A stretch of DNA of 64,000 nt from Fontimonas thermophila (GTDB lineage Bacteria > Pseudomonadota > Gammaproteobacteria > Nevskiales > Nevskiaceae), in NCBI RefSeq assembly GCF_900113085.1, contig NZ_FOOC01000001.1, forward strand, positions 62,001 to 126,000, in the 5' to 3' direction. A program made the translations under genes and the position numbers. Of the stretch, positions 9,401 through 16,816 are shown piece by piece. Below the pieces are notes generated by a model. That model saw nothing but the letters and a program-made list of their open reading frames with translations, was not told the DNA's origin and did not search any database. The number at the start of each line of letters is the position of its first letter. The stretch's first letter is position 1.

Positions 9401-11065
9401 ATCGGCGGCAACGCAGGCCTGCACCGCACAGCTCGCCTGGACCAGCGCCTGGCGCAGCTCGCGCTGGATCACGTTACCGGCGCCGATCGCGTCGAGCATG
9501 ACGAACAGCACCCGCGTATCGCCGTTTTGCACGGCGAGCACGCGCACGAAGATTTCCTCGTCCTCGTCGCGGAAACGGCTGTGATGGACGCGCGCGCCGG
9601 CCGGCTCGGTGAGATTGTCCCCGAACTGCGCGAATGGATCGGGGAAGTTCTGCAGCGGATTGATGCCAAAACCGCCGAGATGGAATTTCTGCAGCTTGGA
9701 GCCGGCGAAAAAGCGCGGCTCGACGATACCGTCGATCTGCGCCTGTGTCGGCGTGACGCTGCGCTTGGCGGCGCCGGCACAGAACGTGCCGGGCGCGCAG
9801 GCCGGTGCCACCGCATTGCGCACGGTCACATCGACCACATCGCTGGCGCTCGCGCCCTGCGCATCGGTGACGGTCAGCCGGAAGCTCAAGACCGTGTCGG
9901 CATCGACTGCAGGCGCCACGAACGTGGGCGTGGCCGTCGCCGCGCCGTCGAGGGCCACATCCGGCCCGGCGGTCTGGCTCCAGGCATAGCTCAGCGCGCC
10001 GTTCTCCGGATCGAAGCTGCCGCGGCCGTCGAGGGTTACGCTCGCCCCCTCGTCGACGGTCTGGTCGGGCCCGGCATCGGCGACCGGCGGCTGGTTGGCC
10101 GGCGTCACCGGACGCACGGTCACGACCACTTCGTCCGGGGCCGACTGCGCGCCGGCGTCGTCGGTCACCCGCAGCGTAAAGCGCAGTGCGGTATCGGCGG
10201 TGACGTCCGGCGCGGTGAACTGCGGCTGCGCGGTGTCGGCACCGCTGAGGGTCACCGCCGGGCCGGCGCTCTGCATCCAGGCATAAGCGGTGATCCGTCC
10301 GTCCGGATCGGCACTGCCACGGCCATCGAGGGTGACGGTGGTCCCGGCATCGACGGTCTGGTCGGGTCCGGCATCGGCGATCGGCATCTGGTTCTGTCCG
10401 GGCGGGCTGACGACGACGTTGACGTCGTCCGCAGCGCGCGCACCGGCATCGTCGGTGACCGTCAGGCGGAACGCCAGCGTGGTGGGCGCGCTGACCGTCG
10501 GCGCGGTGAACGAGGCGCTGGGTTGATCGGCGCCGGTCAGGCTCACCGCCGGTCCGTCGAGCTGGGTCCAGGCATAGGCGACGATGGTGCCGTCGGCATC
10601 GCTCGCCGTGCCGGTGAGGGTGACCTGCGCGCCGGACACGACGCTCTGGTCGGCGCCGGCATCGACGGTCGGCGCGAGATTGTCGCCGGCGCGGTCGATC
10701 ACCGTTATCCGGACCTCGTCGGCGGCGCTTTTACCGGCGTCGTCGGTGACCTTCAGGCGGAACACCAGCTCGGTGTTGGCGTTGACCTGCGGCGTGAAAA
10801 ACCGCGCCTGCGCACTTCCCGCATCCTGCAGCACGACGGCGGGGCCGGCCTGCTGGGTCCAGGCATAGGCGGTGATCCGGCCGTCGGCATCGCGGCTGCC
10901 CCGGCCATCGAGGACGACCTCGACGCCCTCGCCGACGCTGCGGTCGGCACCGGCATCGGCGATCGGCGGCTGGTTGCCAGGGGATCCCCCCGATCCGCCG
11001 CCGCAGGCGGCGAGCAGCAGGGCCAGCGACAGCATCCCGGCCAGGCGGGTCGATACGGGCGGCAT
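3443..11065 (-). CDS. Giant modular lipoprotein: PKD-like domains, ceramidase-like module, GxSxG hydrolase-like module
   Basis: This predicted surface or secreted lipoprotein has 2540 residues. The start at 11065 is preceded by GGAGGAGAG and begins a signal peptide with lipobox LAAC (Cys21) and a Gly/Ser linker. Four PKD-like domains lie at about 33-122, 131-219, 228-317 and 327-416, each with ADAG, LDGRGS-type and YAW motifs. A neutral-ceramidase-like module begins near 431, with THSHAGPD (His563, His565) and a candidate nucleophile in DASP (Ser699). A second region starts near 1005 and carries GNSQGG (Ser1543), an alpha/beta-hydrolase nucleophile elbow. From about 1878 to the end is a module I do not recognise. 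The next gene follows after 37 bases on the same strand, so the two are probably cotranscribed. Likely roles are sphingolipid, ceramide or other amide/ester lipid breakdown, but activity is inference. The long open frames on the opposite strand here are codon-bias shadows. Confidence 0.85.
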   Translation of the reverse strand: MPPVSTRLAGMLSLALLLAACGGGSGGSPGNQPPIADAGADRSVGEGVEVVLDGRGSRDADGRITAYAWTQQAGPAVVLQDAGSAQARFFTPQVNANTELVFRLKVTDDAGKSAADEVRITVIDRAGDNLAPTVDAGADQSVVSGAQVTLTGTASDADGTIVAYAWTQLDGPAVSLTGADQPSASFTAPTVSAPTTLAFRLTVTDDAGARAADDVNVVVSPPGQNQMPIADAGPDQTVDAGTTVTLDGRGSADPDGRITAYAWMQSAGPAVTLSGADTAQPQFTAPDVTADTALRFTLRVTDDAGAQSAPDEVVVTVRPVTPANQPPVADAGPDQTVDEGASVTLDGRGSFDPENGALSYAWSQTAGPDVALDGAATATPTFVAPAVDADTVLSFRLTVTDAQGASASDVVDVTVRNAVAPACAPGTFCAGAAKRSVTPTQAQIDGIVEPRFFAGSKLQKFHLGGFGINPLQNFPDPFAQFGDNLTEPAGARVHHSRFRDEDEEIFVRVLAVQNGDTRVLFVMLDAIGAGNVIQRELRQALVQASCAVQACVAADHIVFGQTHSHAGPDLQGLWGGVPQDWIVHRLYAQAADATRAALLALQPADLSVRVGRTSEFNNYRRPRVDPAADADDAVTLLVVRDKAGAIIAQVLQYAAHPTSIGTGEDPRVPHADYIYGAMRRLEQDGGVALYYNGPIADASPSGGRCTVSDPDSYERVRCRGHDLADFAAAQAERALAPTLAVRNVTVVLPVTNPAFVAAGALGSFNRYYDFTPAPVSAIPGLGTALGTVSTELGQITPTAETLVTRITIGGAGGLEIATIPGEATNTFGQYIRRLAAHANPGAAVMLLGLTQNSFGYIIPEEEFSYIDPSGEAGFLVPFTGYEEFVSLGPLTAPLLRMQGYIPLFEAPVEEYLPGYLRACADPASPDCLLTDIAQRLDYIQRSYAQRCREAGAPESFCALIDPQRDLADACRDAGLPDAICAQLPSATPGTADAALAGDALLAALAGCDMLDPSHCLFPFPNDHFTVTAPPGSPQARDQGGTGRRIAFHPLAMPRNSAGKPIDPSEWNRNDGYSPGQPITVYVPNLGTEKDAQGQPYGPVKGAVSLTDLSRYDDPDAPILVLDTGPVDAPYAVPRRHLIWAEIDLNAGKLIPGVIDQATPSLKGKRAALIIRPAKNFEEGHRYVVVLRHLRDDADRPIPAGAAFTVCRDRLPTGLAMLRQRCAALEPVFADLDKAGIARDASLYLAWDFTTASAQNKVARLKAMRDRAFAALGDVRGSAPGDADYPAGRAPRYSITSIEDFASGSTVRRVRGTIRVPSFVVPADPSPLDARQELLDRLSSLADQCQALTGGNCGIPGVGDLADALGLTSTASLPPNRLYYNPADRLNPADPQGSPYGDGLPDPTGELSFTFTCNIPRAAVGGASSMAAATQVHVVRPTLYGHGLLGGQGEANGQASDFGNRYGLMTCAADWFGFASGDLPNVASVLVDLSNFPVIPDASQQGMLNQMYLARLLVHPDGLAADPAFQVNGQPVFDRREVFYHGNSQGGILGGVLVAASKDINRGVLGVLGMNYSTLLTRSTDFTLYSIPLYLSYPDDLDRVLNFGLIQMLWDRSENNGYAHHLTDNSALAGPDNAVLLHPAFGDHQVTMWSADVMARTIGAPVDRRRVSPERHPDNDEFFGLVPLDYRDPAQQRGSALVYWDEPWNGGQDRRCAGYHTAPPPVGNVPPGTDAGDDPHECPRRDVQARCQMSHFLLRTQATAGDSTARLIDPATIDEFASDTGGCPAVIITGAPAAGSGGTGVVGAGEGLTGLLARLGSNGHVLIDALLAGDLGTAQTALQTTLTTLGADLARLAQSTTPEDLLGLAQGVPETVVQAASARREVEPVVVPGALLATWAVPPAQGVANPYPSGAAVTGDGVRDAHNGTLLYPLAGFVRAGVPVGDIAAFAWRDGAWTEIPVQVDERMPYFLANGNSDFSTYSGTDPELSYVWDTESWAMTEGDCTRAYETHSGKTWPTADPVPGLDADDEIVFMAADAGGLAPAGARPPGVRSTPGQQIALVDPLDPTARRYVYLFLKDGGSAFKGAHYVRYVRNADADAWIDRHLFRDDDPEKLGTSNTGYGPNLAGTVCVASLEAYHGNDAACGFDFASGKYLCPSTDRFPRDGVTVTTDTYRWSASGRWMVRDLRVRGPSDSAALRASPDYWDRRPDLIDRWKGRAFQQSPDSVISLVGFEDEQVNWEGNSTLLGERCGPVRCIREVWGADSGTNVTKTETFYRDAVTYRYRVRVHPIPPDGLYTSWDYNRSAMVPTSAEAAAGVPGGRYYTVLRPQGVPIDGVNDDVGNVDGFAPVNGMCPAESGVIPPSVNGRCPAFFDTADPTFNLPLAFDNWEQVSGKGDAGSLVYTFLIRGATSLLNPLVVPYYRDDACLDDGTGDDPVPRPYPGESYTWNGGAVPRAYDAAAGRALDHSGRTFADCLRRQGAHGAHGLHFFATHDSDNLFTPLASTEIDGEQWQFAVPTARPQNVAEPYANVARFPLLPQVVPVP

Positions 11066-11096
11066 CACGGTTGTTCTCTCCTCCACCGGTCTTTTG

Positions 11097-11114
11097 GACC
11101 GACCGGTCATTCTA
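11097..11114 (-). promoter_or_regulatory. Putative -10 box with adjoining imperfect palindrome
   Basis: On the minus strand TAGAAT (11114-11109) resembles a sigma-70 -10 box. Directly downstream lies the imperfect palindrome read on the plus strand as GACCGACCGGTC (11097-11108), and a second ACCGGTC sits at 11085-11091, just before the ribosome binding site of the giant lipoprotein gene. Such GACCGA/CCGGTC half-sites resemble operators of TetR-type repressors, and the position would suit repression. I see no convincing -35 box and no regulator gene in the window. Confidence 0.4.
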
Positions 11115-11226
11115 GAAAATGCCCGGCAGCAATCCGGATAGTAAAAATAACGGTCCGCCGCCGGCGATCGGCGCGGCCGGCGCCGATCTTGCGGCGCAGC
11201 ATGAGCAGGCGTAAGGTGCGCGCCGC

Positions 11227-12603
11227 ATGAAAATCATCATTCTCGGGGCGGGCCAAGTCGGATCGACGCTGGCCGAGAATCTCGCCAGCGAACAGAACGA
11301 CGTCACCGTCGTCGATCTGCGCCCAGCCGCCCTCGAAGACCTCCAGGAACGTCTCGACATCCGCACGGTCGTGGGCCATGCGGCCTACCCGAGCACGTTG
11401 CGTCAGGCCGGCGCCGACGACGCCGACATGATCATCGCCGTCACCAGCAGCGACGAGACCAACATGCTGGCCTGCCAGATCGCTAACACACTGTTCAATA
11501 CGCCGACCAAGATCGCGCGTGTGCGGGCGACGGAATATCTCAAGGAAGACCGGCTGTTCGGCCCCGATGCCCTGCCGGTGGACATGCGCATCTCGCCGGA
11601 ACAGCTGGTCACCGACCTGATCCGCCGCCTGATCGAATATCCCGGCGCGCTGCAGGTCGTCGAATTCGCCGACGGCAAGGTGCGCCTGGTCGGCGTCAAG
11701 GCCTACTACGGCGGGCCGCTGGTGTCGCGCCAGCTGCGCGAGCTGCCGGCCCATCTGCCCGGCATTGATGCCCGCGTCGCGGCGATCTACCGCCGCGGCC
11801 GACCGATCATTCCAGAAGGTGATACCGTCATCGAGGCCGAAGACGAGGTGTTCTTCGTCGCCGCGCGCGATCACATCCCCAAGATCATCGCCGAGCTGCG
11901 CCGTCTGGACAAACCGGTCAAGCGCGTCATGCTCGCCGGCGGCGGCAATATCGGCCTGCGCCTCGCGCGGGCGCTGGAAACGAGCAAGATCCAGGTCAAG
12001 ATCATCGAGAAATCCAAAGAGCGCGCGCACCTGCTCTCCGAGCAGCTCGAGCACAGCATCGTGCTCATCGGCGACGCCGCCAACGAATCGCTGCTGCGCG
12101 AGGAAAACATCGAGGATGTGGACGTCTTCTGCGCGATCACCAACGACGACGAGGCCAACATCCTGTCGGCGATGCTGGCCAAGCGCCTGGGTGCGCGCAA
12201 GGCCATGTGCCTGATCAACCGCGTGTCGTATGTGGACCTGGTCGAGGGCGGCAGCATCGACATCGCGATCTCGCCGCAGAGCTCCACGGTCTCCGCCCTG
12301 CTCGCCCGCGTGCGCCGCGGCGACGTGGTCAAGGTCCACAGCCTGCGCCGCGGCGCCGCCGAAGCGATCGAGGCCGTCGCCCACGGCGACCGCCACAACT
12401 CCAAGGTGGTGGGCCGCCGCCTCGACGAAATCAAACTGCCGCCGGGCACGACGATCGGCGCGATCGTGCGCGGCGACGAGGTCATCATCGCGCATCACGA
12501 CACCGTGATCGAGGCGGAAGATCACGTGATCCTGTTCATCGTGGACAAAAAGCGCGTGAAAGACGTCGAAAAACTGTTCCAGGTCGGCCTCAGCTTCTTC
12601 TGA
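11227..12603 (+). CDS. trkA: Trk system potassium uptake protein TrkA
   Basis: TrkA is the cytoplasmic NAD-binding regulatory subunit of the Trk potassium importer. It binds the membrane channel TrkH and gates it. The 458-residue protein has the usual duplicated plan. The first RCK domain starts with a Rossmann motif (ILGAGQVG, residues 5-12) and the second repeats it around residue 237 (LAGGGNIG). Each is followed by a TrkA-C-like subdomain. The length matches the family. The stop codon overlaps the trkH start (TGATG), so the two subunits are translationally coupled. The gene diverges from the giant lipoprotein gene across about 160 bases. A weak AAGG lies upstream of the ATG. Confidence 0.96.
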   Translation: MKIIILGAGQVGSTLAENLASEQNDVTVVDLRPAALEDLQERLDIRTVVGHAAYPSTLRQAGADDADMIIAVTSSDETNMLACQIANTLFNTPTKIARVRATEYLKEDRLFGPDALPVDMRISPEQLVTDLIRRLIEYPGALQVVEFADGKVRLVGVKAYYGGPLVSRQLRELPAHLPGIDARVAAIYRRGRPIIPEGDTVIEAEDEVFFVAARDHIPKIIAELRRLDKPVKRVMLAGGGNIGLRLARALETSKIQVKIIEKSKERAHLLSEQLEHSIVLIGDAANESLLREENIEDVDVFCAITNDDEANILSAMLAKRLGARKAMCLINRVSYVDLVEGGSIDIAISPQSSTVSALLARVRRGDVVKVHSLRRGAAEAIEAVAHGDRHNSKVVGRRLDEIKLPPGTTIGAIVRGDEVIIAHHDTVIEAEDHVILFIVDKKRVKDVEKLFQVGLSFF

Positions 12604-14093
12604 TGCGCTCGCTTGCGTTACCAGCATCGCTGTTCGCCACCCACCGCTTCGCCGCGGTGCAGCGGGTCACCGGCGTTTTGCTGATGCTGTTCTCGATGAC
12701 GATGCTGCCACCGCTGCTGATCAGCTTGATCCGTGACGAGGGCGTGGCCTATGCCTTCGCCGAAGGTCTGGCTCTGACGCTGCTCACCGGTGTTGCCGTC
12801 TGGTGGCCGGTGCGGCATGCCGAAACCGAACTCAAGACACGCGACGGCTTTCTCGTCGTCGTGCTGTTCTGGGTGGTGCTGTCGACTTTCGGCGCCATTC
12901 CGTTCTACGTCACGCATACCGGCTGGCCGAGCTTCGTCGATGCGATGTTCGAATCGACCTCGGGGCTGACGACGACCGGCGCGACCGTGGCCACCGGGCT
13001 CGATACGATGCCGTGGGCAATCCTGTTCTACCGCGCGCAATTGCACTGGCTCGGCGGCATGGGCGTCATCGTGCTCGCCGTCGCCCTGCTGCCGATGCTC
13101 GGCATCGGTGGCATGCAGTTGTTCCGCGCGGAAACGCCGGGGCCGATGAAAGACGCCAAGCTGACACCGCGCATCGCCGGCACCGCGCGCGCGCTGTGGT
13201 TGGTGTACGTGATGATCACGCTGGTCTGTGCCTGGGTGTACTGGCTGGTCGGAATGCCGTTGTTCGACGCGATCTGCCATGCGATGTCGACGATCTCCAC
13301 CGGCGGCTTCGCCAACCACGACGCCAGCATCGGCCATTACCAGAGCCTGGCAATCGAAATCGCGGTGATGGTGTTCTTGCTCGTCGGCGCCATGAACTTC
13401 GCCCTACACTTCGTCGCCTGGCGCAGCCGCTCCCTGCTCGTCTATCTGCGCGATCCGGAGTTCCGCGCTTTTGCCGTGACGGTGCTCGTGCTCTCGGCTC
13501 TGGTATGTGTGCCGCTGTGGCTGTCCGGCACGTACGATTCGTTCGGCACCGCGCTGCGCATGGGCATGTTCCAACTGATCGCTTATGCGACGACGGCTGG
13601 ATTTGCGACCGCCGATCCGACACCATGGCCGGCCTACGTGCCGCTGCTGATCGTGTTGTCCGGATTCATGGTGGGCTGCGCGGGCTCGACCGCCGGCGGG
13701 GTCAAGATGACCCGCCTGGTGCTGTTCATGAAACAGGCCATGCGCGAAATGCAGCGTCTGCTGCACCCCAACGCGACCATCCCGCTCAAACTCGGCGGCA
13801 AAACCGTGCCCGACGACATCGTGTATGCCGTCGGCGGATTCTTCTCGGTGTATGTCGGCCTGACCATTTTGCTGACTTTCGTCATGATCGGCACCGGACT
13901 CGATCCGGTCACTGCGTTCTCGGCCGTCGCCGCCTGCATCAACAACGTAGGTCCGGGGCTAGGTTCGGTCAATGCGACAATGGCGGGCGTCAGCGTCTTC
14001 GGCAAATGGGTGCTGATCGTCACGATGATCATCGGCCGCCTGGAGATCTTCACCTTCCTGATCGTGTTCACCCCCGGTTTCTGGCGCCGGTGA
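12603..14093 (+). CDS. trkH: Trk system potassium transporter, membrane subunit TrkH
   Basis: TrkH is the integral-membrane, ion-conducting subunit of the Trk potassium uptake system. The start at 12603 overlaps the trkA stop by one base and gives 496 residues, close to the E. coli TrkH length. The frame is open further upstream, but only this start leaves trkA intact and begins at the first membrane region. The four pore-loop signatures are visible in order: LTTTGAT, STGGF, TAGF and NNVGPG. They correspond to the four selectivity-filter repeats of the SKT superfamily. Several hydrophobic helices separate them. It works with the TrkA encoded immediately upstream. Confidence 0.95.
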   Translation: MRSLALPASLFATHRFAAVQRVTGVLLMLFSMTMLPPLLISLIRDEGVAYAFAEGLALTLLTGVAVWWPVRHAETELKTRDGFLVVVLFWVVLSTFGAIPFYVTHTGWPSFVDAMFESTSGLTTTGATVATGLDTMPWAILFYRAQLHWLGGMGVIVLAVALLPMLGIGGMQLFRAETPGPMKDAKLTPRIAGTARALWLVYVMITLVCAWVYWLVGMPLFDAICHAMSTISTGGFANHDASIGHYQSLAIEIAVMVFLLVGAMNFALHFVAWRSRSLLVYLRDPEFRAFAVTVLVLSALVCVPLWLSGTYDSFGTALRMGMFQLIAYATTAGFATADPTPWPAYVPLLIVLSGFMVGCAGSTAGGVKMTRLVLFMKQAMREMQRLLHPNATIPLKLGGKTVPDDIVYAVGGFFSVYVGLTILLTFVMIGTGLDPVTAFSAVAACINNVGPGLGSVNATMAGVSVFGKWVLIVTMIIGRLEIFTFLIVFTPGFWRR

Positions 14094-14169
14094 TACCCCG
14101 GCGTGGCGGCTCAAACCAAGTCCGCATAAGCTGCGCCTGCCCCATTTTTCCACCCGGTCCGGATCTGCC

Positions 14170-15111
14170 GTGAGCGTCTTCACCAAAGTCAGTCATGCCG
14201 AGTTGCGCGAGTTCCTGAGGCAGTATCCGGTCGGTGAGCTGATTGGCTTCACCGGCATCGGCGAGGGTGTGGAGAACACGAACTACTTCGTCGATACCAG
14301 CGACGGGCGCTGGGTGCTGACACTGTTCGAGCGCCTCAACTACGAGGATCTGCCGTTTTTCCTCGGGCTGATGGAACACTTGTCCGCACATGGCTTTCCG
14401 AGCGCGATGCCGCTGCGCACGCACAGCGGGCAGAATCTGACCATGCTCAACGGCAAGCCGGCGGCGCTGGTGCGCAGACTCAATGGCCAAAGCGTGCTGT
14501 TTCCGGATCTCGAGCAGTGCCGGCAGGTGGGCCGCGCGCTCGGCGAGATGCACATGATCGGTCTGTCCTACCCTGGCCGCTGCGTCAACCCGCGCGGCGC
14601 AGCCTGGCGCGCACAGACCGGCCGCCTGCTCGCGCAGAACACGAGCGACCCGGCAATCCGCGCGCTAATCGAGGACGAGCTCGCCGCACAGGCCGGGCTT
14701 GATCTCGCCAGTCTGCCGCAAGGTGTGATCCACGCCGATCTGTTTCGCGACAATGTGCTGTTCGTCGAGGATCGGCTGACCGGCGTGATCGACTTCTACT
14801 ACGCCTGCACCGATGCGCTGGCCTACGACCTCGCCGTCACCCTCAATGACTGGTGCTTCGAACCCGACGGCACGCTCAATCCGGCGCGCTGGCAGGCGCT
14901 GACCGCGGCCTATCGCGCGCGCCGCGAACTCACCGATGCCGAGCGCGCGGCCTGGCCGCTGCTGTTGCGCGCCGCGGCCCTGCGCTTCTGGCTGTCGCGG
15001 TTGTACGACTGGACGTTCCCGCGCAGCGGCGACGTCGTCCACGTCAAAGACCCGGAACAGTACCGGCGCATCCTCGTCCATCACCGCGAGCACGCACCGC
15101 CGGCGCTCTAG
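14170..15111 (+). CDS. thrB: Homoserine kinase, APH-fold type
   Basis: This enzyme phosphorylates L-homoserine with ATP in threonine biosynthesis. The 313-residue protein matches the kinase type used by pseudomonads and relatives, with an aminoglycoside-phosphotransferase fold, and not the GHMP kinase of E. coli. The N-terminal region contains the ENTNYFVDT stretch typical of the family. The catalytic loop is seen as VIHADLFRDN and is followed by the metal-binding GVIDFYYA. The start codon is GTG at 14170. The gene follows trkH by 76 bases on the same strand and ends before a convergent small lipoprotein gene. Confidence 0.93.
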   Translation: MSVFTKVSHAELREFLRQYPVGELIGFTGIGEGVENTNYFVDTSDGRWVLTLFERLNYEDLPFFLGLMEHLSAHGFPSAMPLRTHSGQNLTMLNGKPAALVRRLNGQSVLFPDLEQCRQVGRALGEMHMIGLSYPGRCVNPRGAAWRAQTGRLLAQNTSDPAIRALIEDELAAQAGLDLASLPQGVIHADLFRDNVLFVEDRLTGVIDFYYACTDALAYDLAVTLNDWCFEPDGTLNPARWQALTAAYRARRELTDAERAAWPLLLRAAALRFWLSRLYDWTFPRSGDVVHVKDPEQYRRILVHHREHAPPAL

Positions 15112-15149
15112 CAGGCCGCTCCCAAACGCAGCGAGAATGACCCGCTGCA

Positions 15150-15164
15150 GCCGTTTTCAACGGC
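15150..15164. terminator. Short hairpin between convergent genes
   Basis: GCCGTT (15150-15155) and AACGGC (15159-15164) form a perfect six-base stem with a TTC loop, partly extendable with a bulge. It lies in the 68-base gap between the ends of thrB and the small lipoprotein gene. There is no T-run, so use as a terminator is uncertain. Confidence 0.35.
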
Positions 15165-15179
15165 TTGCTGGCGGCATCG

Positions 15180-15413
15180 CTACGGCTGGGCGTCCAGCTC
15201 CGCGTCGAGCCGGTCTTTGCGCTGATCGTTGGCCTCGAGCGCGGCATCGACTTTGTCGCCGACCGCATCGCCGGCATAGCCGATGGCCTCGGTGTTGCGG
15301 ATCGTGCGCGTCTCCTCGCGGCCTTCGGCCTTGCCGCGCTCCGGCGCAGGTTCGGGACGGCCGCAGGCACCGAGCAGTCCGGCGAAGAGCAATACCGTAA
15401 AACCCGTGCGCAT
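15180..15413 (-). CDS. Small putative lipoprotein (77 aa)
   Basis: This is a short envelope protein of unknown function. The start at 15413 has GGAGA seven bases upstream and opens a signal sequence ending LLGAC (Cys17), a plausible lipobox. The mature part is very polar and rich in Glu, Arg, Asp and Ala. It contains a likely amphipathic helix (AGDAVGDKVDAALEANDQ) and could form a coiled coil. The frame is open further upstream, but that extension has no signal peptide and would overlap the divergent transporter promoter. I do not recognise the family. It is convergent with thrB. Confidence 0.6.
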   Translation of the reverse strand: MRTGFTVLLFAGLLGACGRPEPAPERGKAEGREETRTIRNTEAIGYAGDAVGDKVDAALEANDQRKDRLDAELDAQP

Positions 15414-15513
15414 GGCGTTCTCCGATGTTGGGGTTGTGAGTCTAGCGCGCCGCGCACCGGCTGCCGCACAATCGCCCGGCACCGGCGAGTGCGCCGGCAG
15501 GAGTGTTGAGGGA

Positions 15514-16806
15514 ATGAGCGTGTCCACGACGACCGGCGCCGGCCATTCGCCGCGGCGCGTACTGTTCGCGAGCCTGATCGGCACGACGATCGAGTTCTTC
15601 GACTTCTACATCTATGCCACGGCGGCGGTGCTCGTCTTCCCCAAGCTGTTTTTCCCGGCGGATGATCCGACCTCGTCGATGCTGCAATCGTTTGCGACGT
15701 TTGCGATCGCGTTTTTCGCACGTCCGCTCGGCTCGGCGCTGTTCGGCCATTTCGGCGACCGTATCGGTCGCAAGGCCACTCTCGTCGCCGCGCTGCTGAC
15801 GATGGGGATCTCGACGGTGGTCATCGGCCTGCTGCCGACGTACGCCCAGATCGGCGTCGCCGCGCCACTTTTGCTCGCATTGTGCCGCTTCGGCCAGGGA
15901 CTCGGGCTCGGCGGCGAATGGGGGGGCGCCGTGCTGCTCGCCACCGAGAACGCACCACCGGGCAAACGCGCCTGGTACGGCATGTTTCCGCAGCTCGGCG
16001 CGCCGCTGGGCTTCATCTGTTCGAGCGGCGTCTTTTTGATCCTGTCGGAGACGCTCAGCGATGCGCAGTTCTTCACGTGGGGCTGGCGCATCCCGTTCAT
16101 CGCCAGCAGTGTCCTCGTGCTCGTCGGCCTGTGGGTGCGCCTGCGCATCGCCGAGACGCCGGTGTTCGCGCAAGCGCTCAAAACCCATGCGCCGGTGCGT
16201 CTGCCCATGCTCAAGGTGGTGCGCGAACATGGCCGCGCGCTAGTGCTCGGCACGGTGATCGCGCTCGCGACTTTCGTACTGTTCTACCTGATGACCGTGT
16301 TCGCGCTGACCTGGGGCACGACCGCGCTCGGCTATACCCGCGAGCAATTCCTGGTCATGCAGCTATTCGGCATATTGTTTTTCGCCCTGACCATTCCGCT
16401 GTCGGCAAAACTCGCCGACCGGCACGGCCGCCGCCGCACCTTGCTATGGGTCAGCGCGGCGATCGCGGCCTTCGGGTTTGTGCTCGCGCCGCTGCTGAGC
16501 GCGGGCACGGGCGGGGTGCTCGCCGCGCTCGCACTGGGCCTGGCGCTGATGGGCTATACCTATGGCCCGCTCGGCACGGTGCTCTCGGAGTTGTACCCGA
16601 CCACGGTGCGTTATACGGGCGCCTCGCTGAGCTTCAATCTCGCCGGAATCTTCGGTGCCTCGCTGGCGCCGTACATCGCCACCTGGCTGGCCCAGACCCA
16701 GGGGCTGGCATTCGTCGGCTATTACCTGAGCATCGCTGCGCTGCTCAGTTTTGGCGCGCTGTGGATCTCGCGCGAGACCAGGGATCTGGATCTGGCCCAC
16801 ACCTGA
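15514..16806 (+). CDS. MFS transporter, metabolite:H+ symporter (MHS) type
   Basis: This inner-membrane transporter of the major facilitator superfamily has 430 residues and 12 predicted helices. The opening EFFDFYIYATAAVLVFPKLFF and the loop GHFGDRIGRK are hallmarks of the MHS family, which imports organic acids, osmolytes such as proline/betaine, or aromatic acids with protons. A second conserved loop, ADRHGRRR, lies between helices 8 and 9. The start at 15514 was chosen because the preceding residues in frame are polar and lie over the opposite-strand lipoprotein gene. A second MFS gene follows after ten bases. The substrate cannot be assigned from sequence. Confidence 0.88.
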   Translation: MSVSTTTGAGHSPRRVLFASLIGTTIEFFDFYIYATAAVLVFPKLFFPADDPTSSMLQSFATFAIAFFARPLGSALFGHFGDRIGRKATLVAALLTMGISTVVIGLLPTYAQIGVAAPLLLALCRFGQGLGLGGEWGGAVLLATENAPPGKRAWYGMFPQLGAPLGFICSSGVFLILSETLSDAQFFTWGWRIPFIASSVLVLVGLWVRLRIAETPVFAQALKTHAPVRLPMLKVVREHGRALVLGTVIALATFVLFYLMTVFALTWGTTALGYTREQFLVMQLFGILFFALTIPLSAKLADRHGRRRTLLWVSAAIAAFGFVLAPLLSAGTGGVLAALALGLALMGYTYGPLGTVLSELYPTTVRYTGASLSFNLAGIFGASLAPYIATWLAQTQGLAFVGYYLSIAALLSFGALWISRETRDLDLAHT

Positions 16807-16816
16807 TGAGAGATCC

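Noticed and set aside
9830-10980. Near-identical DNA repeats in the N-terminal coding part of the giant lipoprotein
   Set aside because: These encode the four PKD-like domains. The similarity is at protein level and explained by domain repetition, not by a mobile or CRISPR-like array.
4661-11230. A 2189-codon open frame on the plus strand opposite the giant lipoprotein gene
   Set aside because: Its translation is Arg/Gly/Ala-rich with no domains, and it exists because high GC at the third codon positions of the true minus-strand gene removes stops. The minus-strand frame has a signal peptide, ribosome binding site and recognisable domains.
12207-12602. N-terminal extension of TrkH by 132 codons
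   Set aside because: It would overlap trkA in another frame with Arg/Pro-rich sequence. The ATG at 12603 gives the normal family length.
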